A stretch of DNA of 64,000 nt from positions 62,001-126,000 of the forward strand of contig JANQRP010000023.1 in assembly GCA_028284495.1 (NCBI GenBank), given 5' to 3'. Shown here piece after piece: positions 17,496-26,283 of the stretch. The position numbers were made by a program, and so were the translations under genes. This stretch comes from Longimicrobiales bacterium. Its GTDB lineage: Bacteria > Gemmatimonadota > Gemmatimonadetes > Longimicrobiales > Gaopeijiaceae. Under the pieces are notes generated by a model, which had not been told where the DNA came from, did not search any database, and was given only the letters and a program-made list of their open reading frames with translations. Every line of letters starts with the position of its first letter. The stretch's first letter is position 1.

Positions 17496-18700
17496 GCCGC
17501 ACGCTTGTCGGCGGCGGCGTCGCCGCCATCGGCGTCGTGATCGCGGCCGCGTGCGGCGACGCCTCTCCCCGCGTCGGCGAGGTCGATCCCTCCGCGTGCG
17601 TTTCGGACTTCGAAGAGGGCGTCGACTACTACCCCCACAAGGCGGATATCCGGCACGCTCGGAACTTCACGATCGAGTACCACGGGCACTACAAGCTCCT
17701 GCGAACCACCCGCGAGGAGGGGGGCGTCGAGGACGTGGTGGTGCTGAACCGGTGCGGCACCCCGGTGCCGGAGCTGACCGGCGAGCTGGCAGGGGCGACT
17801 GTCATCGAGACGCCCGTGAACGCCTTCGCGTCGAACTCCCCGGCCAGCGCCCTGCGCGTCCGCGTCCTCGGGCTGGAGGACCGGCTGGCGGCGGTACCCG
17901 CGAACCCCTACGACAGCGTGCTCGCCGAACTCGCGGAGTCGGGTCGGGTGTCCCGGATCAGTGCCCATGGCGAGCCCCACCTCGAAGGGATGCTCGTGCT
18001 GGGCGTCGATGCGTTCGTGCTGTGGGTGGCGGAGCTGCAGCACGCCGCCGGCCTCGAGCGGGCGAGGAGTCTGGGCGTGCCTGCCCTGCCGCTGCTTTCC
18101 TGGGCCGAGCCGACCTACCTGGGTCAGGCCGAGTGGATCAAGCACCATGCGGCACTCTTCGAGCGGGAGGCGGACGCGGAGGTGTACTTCTCGGACGTCG
18201 AGTCGCGGTATCGGGAGCTCGAGCGAGCCGTCGCCGGCCGGACGCCCGTGCCGACGGTCTGGGCTGCCCCGAACGGACCCGGGCGCTGGTGGGTGGAGGC
18301 GGGCAACTGGCAGGACGAGGTCCTGTCCGCCGCCGGGGGCCGCAACGTGTTCGAGGAGGACCCGGCGCAGGGGTTCCTCGCGATCACCTCGGAGGAGATG
18401 CTGGAAGCGGCCACGGGCGCGGAGGCCTGGATCACCGACTTCCCCGATCGCACGGCCCTCGAGGAGCTGCTTCCGGTCGAGGGGATTCCCGCGTTTCGGG
18501 AGGACCGGATCTACCACGTACACGGGCGCATGGACCTCGTCCGCGACGCCTCTGACTGGTACGAGACACCCCTGGTCCGCCCCGACCTCTTTCTGGAGAG
18601 CCTCGTGTCCGTCCTCCATCCCGACCTGGTTCCGGAGCCGACCGTCCGAATCGTCGAGCCGCTGAACTCCGAGGTGCCGATGCCGGAGGCAGGCCGATGA
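17492..18700 (+). CDS. ABC transporter substrate-binding lipoprotein (BtuF/FecB type), paralog 1
   Basis: A periplasmic binding protein for an iron- or metal-complex ABC importer. The GTG at 17492 overlaps the receptor stop and yields a lipoprotein signal with lipobox VVIAAAC. The mature N-terminus has DYYPHKADIRHARNFTIEYHGHYKLL, and a later VVLNRCGTPVPEL segment defines this SBP subfamily, which is also common in cyanobacteria. The two-lobed core runs from about residue 110 and includes LSWAEPTYLGQAEWIKHHAAL and a C-terminal SDWYETP motif. Five paralogs lie in this window. It is coupled to the FecCD gene by a 4-bp overlap. The ligand is unknown. Confidence 0.88.
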   Translation: MSRTLVGGGVAAIGVVIAAACGDASPRVGEVDPSACVSDFEEGVDYYPHKADIRHARNFTIEYHGHYKLLRTTREEGGVEDVVVLNRCGTPVPELTGELAGATVIETPVNAFASNSPASALRVRVLGLEDRLAAVPANPYDSVLAELAESGRVSRISAHGEPHLEGMLVLGVDAFVLWVAELQHAAGLERARSLGVPALPLLSWAEPTYLGQAEWIKHHAALFEREADAEVYFSDVESRYRELERAVAGRTPVPTVWAAPNGPGRWWVEAGNWQDEVLSAAGGRNVFEEDPAQGFLAITSEEMLEAATGAEAWITDFPDRTALEELLPVEGIPAFREDRIYHVHGRMDLVRDASDWYETPLVRPDLFLESLVSVLHPDLVPEPTVRIVEPLNSEVPMPEAGR

Positions 18701-19797
18701 CCTCTGCGGCTCTCGATGCGGCCCACCAGGCGACGGCCAGCCACGCACCGCGGGATTGGAGGACCTCGCTCCGCCCCGTGATCTTCGTGGCGCTGGCGGC
18801 GGCCGTGTTCGGGGTCTTCGTCCTGGAGCTCGCGATCGGGGCGGTGAACATCCCCGTGGGCGACGTCATCGCCTTCCTGTTCGGCGGGACGACCGAAGTG
18901 CCGGCATGGGCGACCATCCTCCGGGAACTCCGGCTCCCGCGGGCCTTCACCGCGGTCATGGGTGGGGCGGCGCTCGGCGCAGCGGGGCTCCAGCTGCAGA
19001 CGCTCTTTCGGAATCCGCTCGCCGGGCCGTGGGCCCTGGGGATCACGGCGGGCGCCCAGTTCGGCGTGGCGCTCGTCGTGGCCACCGGGAGCGTGGTGGG
19101 GTCGAACCTCCTGGCCGACCTGGCGTTCGTCTCGGACCTCGGGATCGTCGTGGGTGCCTTTCTCGGCGCCGGCGCGGTGACCGCCGCGATCGCCGCCGTC
19201 TCGAGGCGCGTGAGCACCATCACGCTCCTCGTACTCGGGCTCATGCTCGGGTTCTTCGCGCAGGGAATGGTCAGCGTCGTCCTGCACTTCACGACGGAGA
19301 CGCAGGGGCGGGTGTTCGCATCGTGGAACGACGGCAGTTTCGCCGGCGTGCAGTGGACCGACTTCCCGGTTCTCGTGCCCTTCGTGGTGATCGGGCTCGT
19401 CGCGGCGCTCGCCACGGTGAAGCCGCTGAATGCGCTGCTCCTCGGCGAGCGCTACGCGGCGACGCTCGGGGTGCCCGTGGAGCGGGCCCGAATGATCGCG
19501 CTGGTCGGTTCGGTGGTGCTCGCGGCGCCGGTCACCGCGTACTGCGGACCGGTCCTGTTCATCGGACTGATCGTGCCTCACCTCGCGCGCGGCATCATGA
19601 ACACCTCCGATCACCGCGTGCTGATGCCGGCCGCGATCCTGATGGGCGCACTGCTCGGGCTCTCCGCCGACCTGGTCGTGCATCTCCCGTGGGAGCGTCA
19701 CTTCCTGCACCTGAACGCGGTGAATGCGCTGATCGGAGCGCCGGTGGTCATCGCCGTGGTGCTCCGCAATCGACAGATGCGCACGCTCGCCGTCTAG
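18697..19797 (+). CDS. FecCD-family ABC transporter permease, copy 1
   Basis: A 366-residue inner-membrane permease of the BtuC/FecCD/FhuB type that imports metal chelates or cobalamin. It has a long cytoplasmic N-terminus, then about ten membrane helices with family landmarks RELRLPRAFTAVMGGAALGAAGLQLQTLFRNPLAGPWALG, the coupling region LGERYAATLGVPVERAR and VLFIGLIVPHLARGIM. It pairs with the SBP upstream (ATGA overlap) and the ATPase 27 bp downstream. This is the only complete SBP-permease-ATPase set in the window. Confidence 0.95.
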   Translation: MTSAALDAAHQATASHAPRDWRTSLRPVIFVALAAAVFGVFVLELAIGAVNIPVGDVIAFLFGGTTEVPAWATILRELRLPRAFTAVMGGAALGAAGLQLQTLFRNPLAGPWALGITAGAQFGVALVVATGSVVGSNLLADLAFVSDLGIVVGAFLGAGAVTAAIAAVSRRVSTITLLVLGLMLGFFAQGMVSVVLHFTTETQGRVFASWNDGSFAGVQWTDFPVLVPFVVIGLVAALATVKPLNALLLGERYAATLGVPVERARMIALVGSVVLAAPVTAYCGPVLFIGLIVPHLARGIMNTSDHRVLMPAAILMGALLGLSADLVVHLPWERHFLHLNAVNALIGAPVVIAVVLRNRQMRTLAV

Positions 19798-19824
19798 GCG
19801 CCGATCCCTCTCTCCGCACGACTG

Positions 19825-20844
19825 ATGCTGACCATCGAGAACCTCGACATCGGATACCGCAGCGGCCGCGCCACGACCGTCGTCGCGTCGGGGATCGACG
19901 AGGAGCTGCACGAGGGAGAGCTGGTGTGCCTGCTCGGCCCCAACGGGGCGGGGAAGTCGACGCTCATGCGCACCGTTGCGGGGATGCAGGAGCCCCTCGG
20001 AGGACGCGTGCTCATCGACGGCGAGGACATTCACGCGATGGCGGCCCGCGATCGTGCGAAGCGGCTCGCCGTGGTACTCACGGAGCGAGTGGACGGGGGG
20101 CTTCTCACGTCGCATGCCCTGGTGGGGCTCGGACGCTACCCGCACACGAACTGGTCCGGTCGGCTGACGGAGGCCGATCACGACGTCGTCAGTGCGTGCA
20201 TCGCCCGCGTCGGAGCCGAAGAACTCGAGCACCGCTACGTGGGCGATCTGAGCGACGGCGAACGCCAGCGCATCATGATGGCGCGCGCGCTCGCGCAGGA
20301 GCCGCGCATGATGATCCTCGACGAGATCACGGCGTACCTGGACCTGCCGCGGCGCGTCGAGACGATGCGGCTGCTCCGCCGGCTCGCGCGGGACACGAGG
20401 CAGGCGATCCTCATCTCCACACACGACCTCGATCTCGCGCTCCGTGCGGCGGATCGCGTGTGGCTCCTCCCCAAGGGCGGCCATCTGCGGACCGGCGCAC
20501 CGGAGGATCTCGTCCTCGACGGCTCCTTCGAGGCGGCGTTCGCGAGCGAGGGCGTGGACTTCGACCCCGAGCGCGGCGCGTTTCAGGTGCATCGGACCAC
20601 CGCAGGGGTCGTGGAGCTCGAGGGGGACGGGCTGGTGCGGCACTGGACGGCGCGGGCGCTCGAGCGGGAGGGGCTCGGCGTGTGGGACGGGGAGGGGGAG
20701 CGGCCGGGCATCCGGATCGCGATCACCGGTCCGTCGGACGATGCGGGAGGCGGGTGGGATCTGCATGTCGGTGAGGATGTGACACGGCACTCCTCGATCC
20801 ATGCCCTCGCGGCACGGATCAGGAGCCGGACCGGAGGGACATGA
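19825..20844 (+). CDS. FecE/BtuD-like ABC transporter ATP-binding protein
   Basis: The cytoplasmic ATPase of the chelate importer. Walker A is GPNGAGKST (residues 38-46), the signature LSDGE (142-146) and Walker B MMILDE (162-167), with switch His in ISTHDLDLAL. It is 339 aa, about 80 residues longer than typical FecE. The C-terminal extension (about 255-339) ends in a small segment with WDLHVGEDVTRHSSIHALAARI that I do not recognise. It overlaps the sigma factor gene by 4 bp. As the only ATPase of its kind here, it may serve both FecCD permeases. Confidence 0.93.
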   Translation: MLTIENLDIGYRSGRATTVVASGIDEELHEGELVCLLGPNGAGKSTLMRTVAGMQEPLGGRVLIDGEDIHAMAARDRAKRLAVVLTERVDGGLLTSHALVGLGRYPHTNWSGRLTEADHDVVSACIARVGAEELEHRYVGDLSDGERQRIMMARALAQEPRMMILDEITAYLDLPRRVETMRLLRRLARDTRQAILISTHDLDLALRAADRVWLLPKGGHLRTGAPEDLVLDGSFEAAFASEGVDFDPERGAFQVHRTTAGVVELEGDGLVRHWTARALEREGLGVWDGEGERPGIRIAITGPSDDAGGGWDLHVGEDVTRHSSIHALAARIRSRTGGT

Positions 20845-21374
20845 CCGCCCTCGACCTGGAGGGCGCCTTCAGGGCGCACTACTCGGGCATGCACGCGTTC
20901 TGTGCACGGATGGTCCGCGACGGTGCCGTGGCGGACGATCTCGTCCAGGGGGTCTTCGTACGGATCTGGATGCGCCGCGACGACCTGACCGACGATGCGC
21001 TGAGCCGCGCGTATCTCTATCGGAGCGTCCGCAACGCAGCCCTGGGGTGGCTCCGGAAGCGTACGCCCTCGTCCATCGACGAGGGCGTGCGGACGCCCGA
21101 ATCGCTGATCGAGCGGATGGATCCGGAGGCCGACTTCAGCGAGCGCAGGCTACGCGCGACGGTGGCGACGGCGGTCGACGGCCTGCCGGATCGATGTCGC
21201 GAGGCCTTCCTGCTGGTGCGGGAGCGCGGACTCTCCTACAGGGAGGCGGGAGAGGTTCTGGGGGTCAGCCCCAAGACGATCGACGCGCACATGGTCCGGG
21301 CCATGACGGCACTGCGGGACGCCGTCCGAGGCCCCCGGGTCGGGCGGGCCGATCGAATGTCGGAGGGTGCGTAG
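20841..21374 (+). CDS. ECF-type RNA polymerase sigma factor, FecI-like
   Basis: A 177-residue extracytoplasmic-function sigma factor. Region 2 includes FRAHYSGMHAFCARMVRDGAVADDLVQGVFVRIW, and region 4 has LPDRCREAFLLVRERGLSYREAGEVLGVSPKTIDAHMVRAMTAL, a clear helix-turn-helix. Its ATG overlaps the ATPase stop (ATGA), so it is translated from the transport operon transcript. The next gene is a FecR anti-sigma factor, followed by a TBDR with an STN signalling domain, completing a FecI-FecR-FecA-type cell-surface signalling set. Confidence 0.92.
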   Translation: MTALDLEGAFRAHYSGMHAFCARMVRDGAVADDLVQGVFVRIWMRRDDLTDDALSRAYLYRSVRNAALGWLRKRTPSSIDEGVRTPESLIERMDPEADFSERRLRATVATAVDGLPDRCREAFLLVRERGLSYREAGEVLGVSPKTIDAHMVRAMTALRDAVRGPRVGRADRMSEGA

Positions 21375-21440
21375 CGTGGGGCGGGAGCGCCGAGGGGTGA
21401 ACCGCCACTAGGGAGATTCGCGGGCTGGCGCGTTGAACGG

Positions 21441-22475
21441 GTGAGTCCATCTCCCCCGAGCCCTCACGACGCCGTGGACGACGCCGTGGACGACGCCACC
21501 CTCATTCGATATCTCGCCGGCGAGTGTACCGACGCCGAGCGCCGTGCAGTGGAGCAATGGTCCGACGCGGACGACGCCAACGCCGCGCGGCTCGCCGGCC
21601 TCGGTGAGATGTGGCGGCTATCGGCGCCCGGTGCCCCTTCGTCCGACCCGGACGTCGAGGCGGCCTGGTCATCTCTCTCCGCGCGACTCGCGCCGGACAC
21701 CGCCGGTGGTGGCGCCCACCCTTCCCGATCCCGGGGCTGGATCGGATGGGCGGCTGCCGTCGCGGCGGTCATCGGTTCGTCGGTCCTGGCCGCGCACCTC
21801 CACCACGACCATTCCGCACTCACGACCTTCGAGACCCGCCCCGGCCAGCAGGGTCGGCTCACGCTGTCCGATGGCTCGTCGGTGGTCCTCGCACCCGGTT
21901 CGACCCTGGCCGTGCGCGCCGACTACGGCGAGTCGTCGCGGCGCGTCGAGCTCGCCGGCGAGGCGCTCTTCGACGTCCTCGACGACGCGGGGCGTCCGTT
22001 CCACGTGGACACGCATCGAGGTCGCGTCGTGGTCCTCGGGACCGAGTTCGCGGTGCGGACGTTCGACGACGAAGCCCGGGACCAGGTGGCCGTCCGGAGC
22101 GGAAGCGTCCGGTTCGCCGGTCGCGAGGCGGATCCCTCCAGCGCGGTGACCGTCACATCGGGCCAAGTCGCTCGCCTGGCCGACATGTCCGCTTCGCCCG
22201 CGCTCGCCGCCGATACCGCGTCGGCCTTCGCGTGGACGGTCGGGGCGTGGGCGTTCTCCGAGTCCCCGCTCTCGGAGGTCGTGGTCGAACTCTCCCGACG
22301 CTGGGGGCGCTCCGTCCGTGTGGATTCGGCGGTTTCGAACCGCCGGGTCTCCGGCTCCTACCTCTCCGAATCACCCGAGGAGATGCTGTCCGCCATCTCC
22401 CTGGCGACGGGCACCCGCGTCGTGAACCAGCGCGACACGATTTCCTTTCTTCCGAACGACGAGGCATCTCGATGA
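21441..22475 (+). CDS. FecR-family anti-sigma factor / signal transducer
   Basis: A 344-residue inner-membrane regulator. The cytoplasmic N-terminus (TLIRYLAGECTDAERRAVEQW) would hold the sigma factor. One membrane helix at about 100-122 is followed by the periplasmic FecR domain (RPGQQGRLTLSDGSSVVLAPGSTLAV through VDTHRGRVVVLGTEFAVRTF). A C-terminal STN-like segment (PLSEVVVELSRRWGRSVRVD to the end) would contact the receptor. It starts at GTG 66 bp after the sigma gene, and its stop overlaps the receptor ATG (ATGA). It probably transmits receptor occupancy to the sigma factor. Confidence 0.9.
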   Translation: MSPSPPSPHDAVDDAVDDATLIRYLAGECTDAERRAVEQWSDADDANAARLAGLGEMWRLSAPGAPSSDPDVEAAWSSLSARLAPDTAGGGAHPSRSRGWIGWAAAVAAVIGSSVLAAHLHHDHSALTTFETRPGQQGRLTLSDGSSVVLAPGSTLAVRADYGESSRRVELAGEALFDVLDDAGRPFHVDTHRGRVVVLGTEFAVRTFDDEARDQVAVRSGSVRFAGREADPSSAVTVTSGQVARLADMSASPALAADTASAFAWTVGAWAFSESPLSEVVVELSRRWGRSVRVDSAVSNRRVSGSYLSESPEEMLSAISLATGTRVVNQRDTISFLPNDEASR

Positions 22476-25078
22476 CGATCCGTGCTACCGGCGCACTCCT
22501 GGCGCTCCTTCTGTCGCTCGCCTCATCCCTCCCGATGGCGGCTCAGGCCGGGATGGTCGGCGCGGCGGGCCAGGGCTCCGAGGCGGGCCAGGAGCCCACG
22601 ACGCTCGCGAGCGCCCTCGAGTGGCTGACCGCCAACAAGGATGTCCGGGTCACCTGGAGCCTCGACCGCCTCGACGCATCGCGGATGGTCCTGCTCGGCG
22701 ACACTTCGCGCGCCGGTCGGGCGATCCTCGCCGACGTGCTTCAGCAGGCGGGCGCGGCCTACCGCGTCACGGGATCGGGCCACGTCGTGGTCACCGGGTC
22801 GGCGCCCGCCGGTCCGGTCGAGGCCGCCGAGGCGGGAGCCGTCGAGGGAACGCTCACCTCCGAGGCGGGCAGCCCGGTCGAGGGCGTGCTCGTCGTGATT
22901 CGGGGCGCGAATCGTTGGGCCCTGTCGGACGCCGAGGGCCGGTTCCGGATCGTGGACGTTCCGGACGGCACACGGACCGTACTCGTCAGCGACGCCCGCT
23001 GGGAGGCGGACCCGCAGCAGGTGGAGGTGAGTTCCGGCGGGGTCGCGGTCGCGAACTTCACGCTACGGGCCCGGGTGTTCGAGCTGGCGCCGCTCGTCGC
23101 ACAGGCCGACCCGCGCTACGCCTCCGGATCCACGGTGTCCGCGACGAAGCTTCCCACGGACGTCCTGGACGTGCCGCAGTCGATCCAGGTCGTACCGGGT
23201 CGCCTGATCGAGGACCAGCAGGCCCTGCGCGTGGTCGACGCGCTCCGGAACGTCAGCGGAATCGCGCCCGAGGCCGGGTTCGGCCAGACGCAGGACGGAT
23301 TCTACGTCCGCGGCTTCCAGACGCAGCCCGTGACCCGGAACGGGTTCCGGCGCCTTCAGTTCGGCGGATACACGGACATGGCGAACGTGGAGCGCCTCGA
23401 GGTGCTCAAGGGTCCGGCATCGGTCCTCTACGGGACCGGATCGCCCGGCGGCGTGGTCAACGTGATCACGAAGGCGCCGCGTTCGGAGCGCTTCAGATCT
23501 CTCGACCTCTCGACGGGCAGCCGGGGGTTCTGGCGACTCGAGGCCGACGCATCGGGAACGCTCGGCGACTCCGGGCTCCGATACCGGATGAGCGGCGCCA
23601 CGGAGCAGGGCGGGACCTGGCAGGACGATGCCGACAACGAACTCTTCCTGATCGCTCCGAGCCTCGAGTGGCAGGCCAGCGAGCGCCTCAACTTCCTCTT
23701 CGATGCACAGTGGAATCGCCAGCGTCGCACCCAGCTCTCCGGTGGCGGCCTGGTGATCGACGGCGATCTCGTCGAGTTGCCCATCGAGCGTTCACTGACC
23801 GTTCCGTATGCGCTCCGCGAGACCGAGGATCGACTGCTCGGAGCCCGGGTCCAGTACGATCTGGCGCCGGGGCTGGCCGTACGGGTGCATCATCGTCGCC
23901 TCGACGTCACCGACGATCTCGTGTCGACCTTCCTCGCCGGACCGGAGGACCCCGAGTCCCGCGTGTGGGGGCGGTGGATCTTCGCCAGCGAGTACGCCGT
24001 GCAGGAGGCGTACACCCAGCTGGACGTCCTCGGAGAGTTCGAGACCGGTGCGGCGTCGCATCGCTTCCTACTCGGCGCCGAACGGGGGGACCTCGAGTAC
24101 GAGGATCCGGCGAGCTACTTCGACGGTCACACCACGATCGACATCCTCAACCCAGCGCCCGACTTCACGCCGCCGCCGTGGGACGGCTCGTCGCCCGGAT
24201 ACGATCGGGCGGAGCAGGAGCTGTCGGGGTTCTACGCGCAGGATCTGATCGAGATCGGTGATCGCGTGCAGGCCCTCCTCGGGATCCGCTACGACGAGGT
24301 CGACTTCACCAGTTTCTCGGACCGCACGGACGCCTCCTCCACGGAGGTGAACCAGACGGCGTGGAGTCCTCGCGTCGGGCTCGTCGTGCGGCCGGTCCCG
24401 TCGGTCGCGCTCTTCGGCGGGTGGGCGAAGTCGTTCGACCCGACGACGCGCCTCAACGCCTTCGGCGACCGCCTACCCCCCGAGGAGGGGACCCAGGTCG
24501 AGGGCGGCGTGAAGGCCGAGCTGGCCGGCGGCCGGATGACGGTCACCGCGGCTGCGTACCGGATCGTGCGCGACAGCATCGACATCCGGGTCTCCGCCGA
24601 TGTCGATCCGCGGCGGGTCCTGGCCGTCGGTCAGGAAACCAGCCGAGGGTTCGAGCTGGACGTCGCGGGCACGCTGTGGGACGGCGGCGAGGGCGTCGTC
24701 ACGTACGGGTACACGGACGCGGAGATCACGGAGGACCTCCGGTTTCCGGTCGGGTCGAGTCTGGCCAACGTCCCGCGGCACACCGCGAGCGCGTGGATCT
24801 CGCACCGCATTCAGGGCGGTGCAGCGGACGGGTTGGGCTTCGGGCTCGGGTTCGTGTACGCCGGCGCCCGCCCGATGGAGATCGCGACGGATCCGTTCGA
24901 GCTCGACGCCTACACGATCGCCAACGGAGCGGTGTTCTACCGCCTCGGCGGTCTGGATCTGGCGCTGAACGCGAAGAACCTCTTCGACACACGATACTTC
25001 GAGTCGACCCAGGGACTCACCGCGAACTGGTACGGCGCGCCGCGGACGATCAACCTGTCCGTCGGCGTCGGCCTCTGA
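22472..25078 (+). CDS. STN-domain TonB-dependent siderophore receptor (FecA/FpvA-like transducer)
   Basis: An 868-residue outer-membrane receptor and signal transducer. After the signal peptide (MAAQA) it has an STN domain (about 45-110, TLASALEWLTANKDVRVTW through YRVTGSGHVVVTG), a carboxypeptidase-regulatory-like domain, and a TBDR plug (LPTDVLDVPQSIQVVPGRLIEDQ, VSGIAPEAGFGQTQDGFYVRGF, LKGPASVLYGTGSPGGVVNVITK). The barrel ends in NLSVGVGL. The DVPQSIQVV and GSPGGVVN forms are typical of siderophore receptors of the FpvA/FecA group. It is coupled to fecR upstream, and its stop overlaps the next SBP start (TGATG). Confidence 0.93.
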   Translation: MTIRATGALLALLLSLASSLPMAAQAGMVGAAGQGSEAGQEPTTLASALEWLTANKDVRVTWSLDRLDASRMVLLGDTSRAGRAILADVLQQAGAAYRVTGSGHVVVTGSAPAGPVEAAEAGAVEGTLTSEAGSPVEGVLVVIRGANRWALSDAEGRFRIVDVPDGTRTVLVSDARWEADPQQVEVSSGGVAVANFTLRARVFELAPLVAQADPRYASGSTVSATKLPTDVLDVPQSIQVVPGRLIEDQQALRVVDALRNVSGIAPEAGFGQTQDGFYVRGFQTQPVTRNGFRRLQFGGYTDMANVERLEVLKGPASVLYGTGSPGGVVNVITKAPRSERFRSLDLSTGSRGFWRLEADASGTLGDSGLRYRMSGATEQGGTWQDDADNELFLIAPSLEWQASERLNFLFDAQWNRQRRTQLSGGGLVIDGDLVELPIERSLTVPYALRETEDRLLGARVQYDLAPGLAVRVHHRRLDVTDDLVSTFLAGPEDPESRVWGRWIFASEYAVQEAYTQLDVLGEFETGAASHRFLLGAERGDLEYEDPASYFDGHTTIDILNPAPDFTPPPWDGSSPGYDRAEQELSGFYAQDLIEIGDRVQALLGIRYDEVDFTSFSDRTDASSTEVNQTAWSPRVGLVVRPVPSVALFGGWAKSFDPTTRLNAFGDRLPPEEGTQVEGGVKAELAGGRMTVTAAAYRIVRDSIDIRVSADVDPRRVLAVGQETSRGFELDVAGTLWDGGEGVVTYGYTDAEITEDLRFPVGSSLANVPRHTASAWISHRIQGGAADGLGFGLGFVYAGARPMEIATDPFELDAYTIANGAVFYRLGGLDLALNAKNLFDTRYFESTQGLTANWYGAPRTINLSVGVGL

Positions 25079-26283
25079 TGCTCCGAAGGTCGTGCGCGGC
25101 CGCCTTCCTGGCGGTCGTGGCGTGGGGCTGCGGGCGTCCGCAGCCCCCGGGGGAGGGTGCGCTGCAGTCGGCGGGGGCGGACACCGAGTGCGCCGAGCCG
25201 TTCGACCCCGCGCGTGACTACTTTCCGGAGACGGCGGACGTCACCGAAGCCGAACTCTTCCGCGTCAGCTACCACCGTTCCTACAAGCTCCTGGACGTGG
25301 ACGCCGTCGGCGTGCCCGGGGGCGTCGCCCGGTATCTCCTGGTCCAGTGCGGCGCCCCCGTGCCGGACGAGCACGCCGACCGGACCGCGATCACGATTCC
25401 GGCTCGTCGCCTCGCCATCACGCACTCCTACCTGCAGGAGGCGATGGTCCTCCTGGGCGCCGTCGACCGGCTGGTGGGCGTGCAGCGCACCGACTATGCC
25501 GCCGCGCCGGAGATCCGCGCGGCGATCGATGCCGGCTCGGTCTTCCCCGTCGGGGCGGGGCACCACACGGACATCGAACTCATCGCCGCGCTCGACCCGG
25601 ACGCCGTGATCGTGTACGAGCCGTTTCACGCCGAGTCCACCCGCCTGATCGACATGGGTGTGCCGGTCATCCCCTCCACGGACGGGCGGGAGGCCACCAT
25701 GCTCGGCGCGACGGAGTGGATGCAGGTCGTGGCCGCCCTCCTCAACCGGGAGGCCGACATGAACCGCATCCTCGCCGACACGAGGAACCGCTACGCGGCG
25801 CTCGCGGACCGCGTCGCCGACGTCGTGGACCGCCCGACCTTCATCGTGGGACGCCCCTACCGGGGCAGCTGGTACCTGCCCGGCGGACGAGGCAACTGGG
25901 CCGGTCTGATCGAGGACGCGGGTGGGCGATACCTCCTCCACGACGATCCCTCGGCCGAGAGCCGACCTCGCTCGCTCGAGATGGTCATCGACCGCGGCGA
26001 GCAGGTCGACGTCTGGATCGGGGTCTCGGACGCCGAGTCGATCGGGGAGCTGCTCGCGGACGAGCCGCGGCTGGGCGCACTCCGCGCGGTCGAGACGGGC
26101 GCCGTGTGGGCGAACGACGCGGCGCGCGACGACGAAGGCTACAACCCGTTCTGGGAGCACCGGCTGCCCCATCCCGACCGGATGCTGGCCGACCTGATCC
26201 AAGTGCTCCATCCGGATCGATCGACCGATCACGCCCTCCGCTACTTCCGCCGGCTGCCGGCCGAGGAGGCCGCGCGGCGATGA
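25078..26283 (+). CDS. ABC transporter substrate-binding lipoprotein (BtuF/FecB type), paralog 2
   Basis: A 401-residue lipoprotein (lipobox VAWGC) of the same SBP subfamily as paralog 1, with DYFPETADVTEAELFRVSYHRSYKLL and YLLVQCGAPVPDEH at the mature N-terminus. Its core keeps the most canonical COG0614 features: LLGAVDRLVGVQ, VGAGHHTDIELIAALDPDAVIVY and a middle helix with LGATEWMQVVAALL. The C-terminus, YNPFWEHRLPHPDRMLADLIQVLHPD, replaces the DWYE motif of the others. It overlaps the receptor stop and the FecCD start, so receptor, SBP and permease form one unit. Confidence 0.9.
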   Translation: MLRRSCAAAFLAVVAWGCGRPQPPGEGALQSAGADTECAEPFDPARDYFPETADVTEAELFRVSYHRSYKLLDVDAVGVPGGVARYLLVQCGAPVPDEHADRTAITIPARRLAITHSYLQEAMVLLGAVDRLVGVQRTDYAAAPEIRAAIDAGSVFPVGAGHHTDIELIAALDPDAVIVYEPFHAESTRLIDMGVPVIPSTDGREATMLGATEWMQVVAALLNREADMNRILADTRNRYAALADRVADVVDRPTFIVGRPYRGSWYLPGGRGNWAGLIEDAGGRYLLHDDPSAESRPRSLEMVIDRGEQVDVWIGVSDAESIGELLADEPRLGALRAVETGAVWANDAARDDEGYNPFWEHRLPHPDRMLADLIQVLHPDRSTDHALRYFRRLPAEEAARR

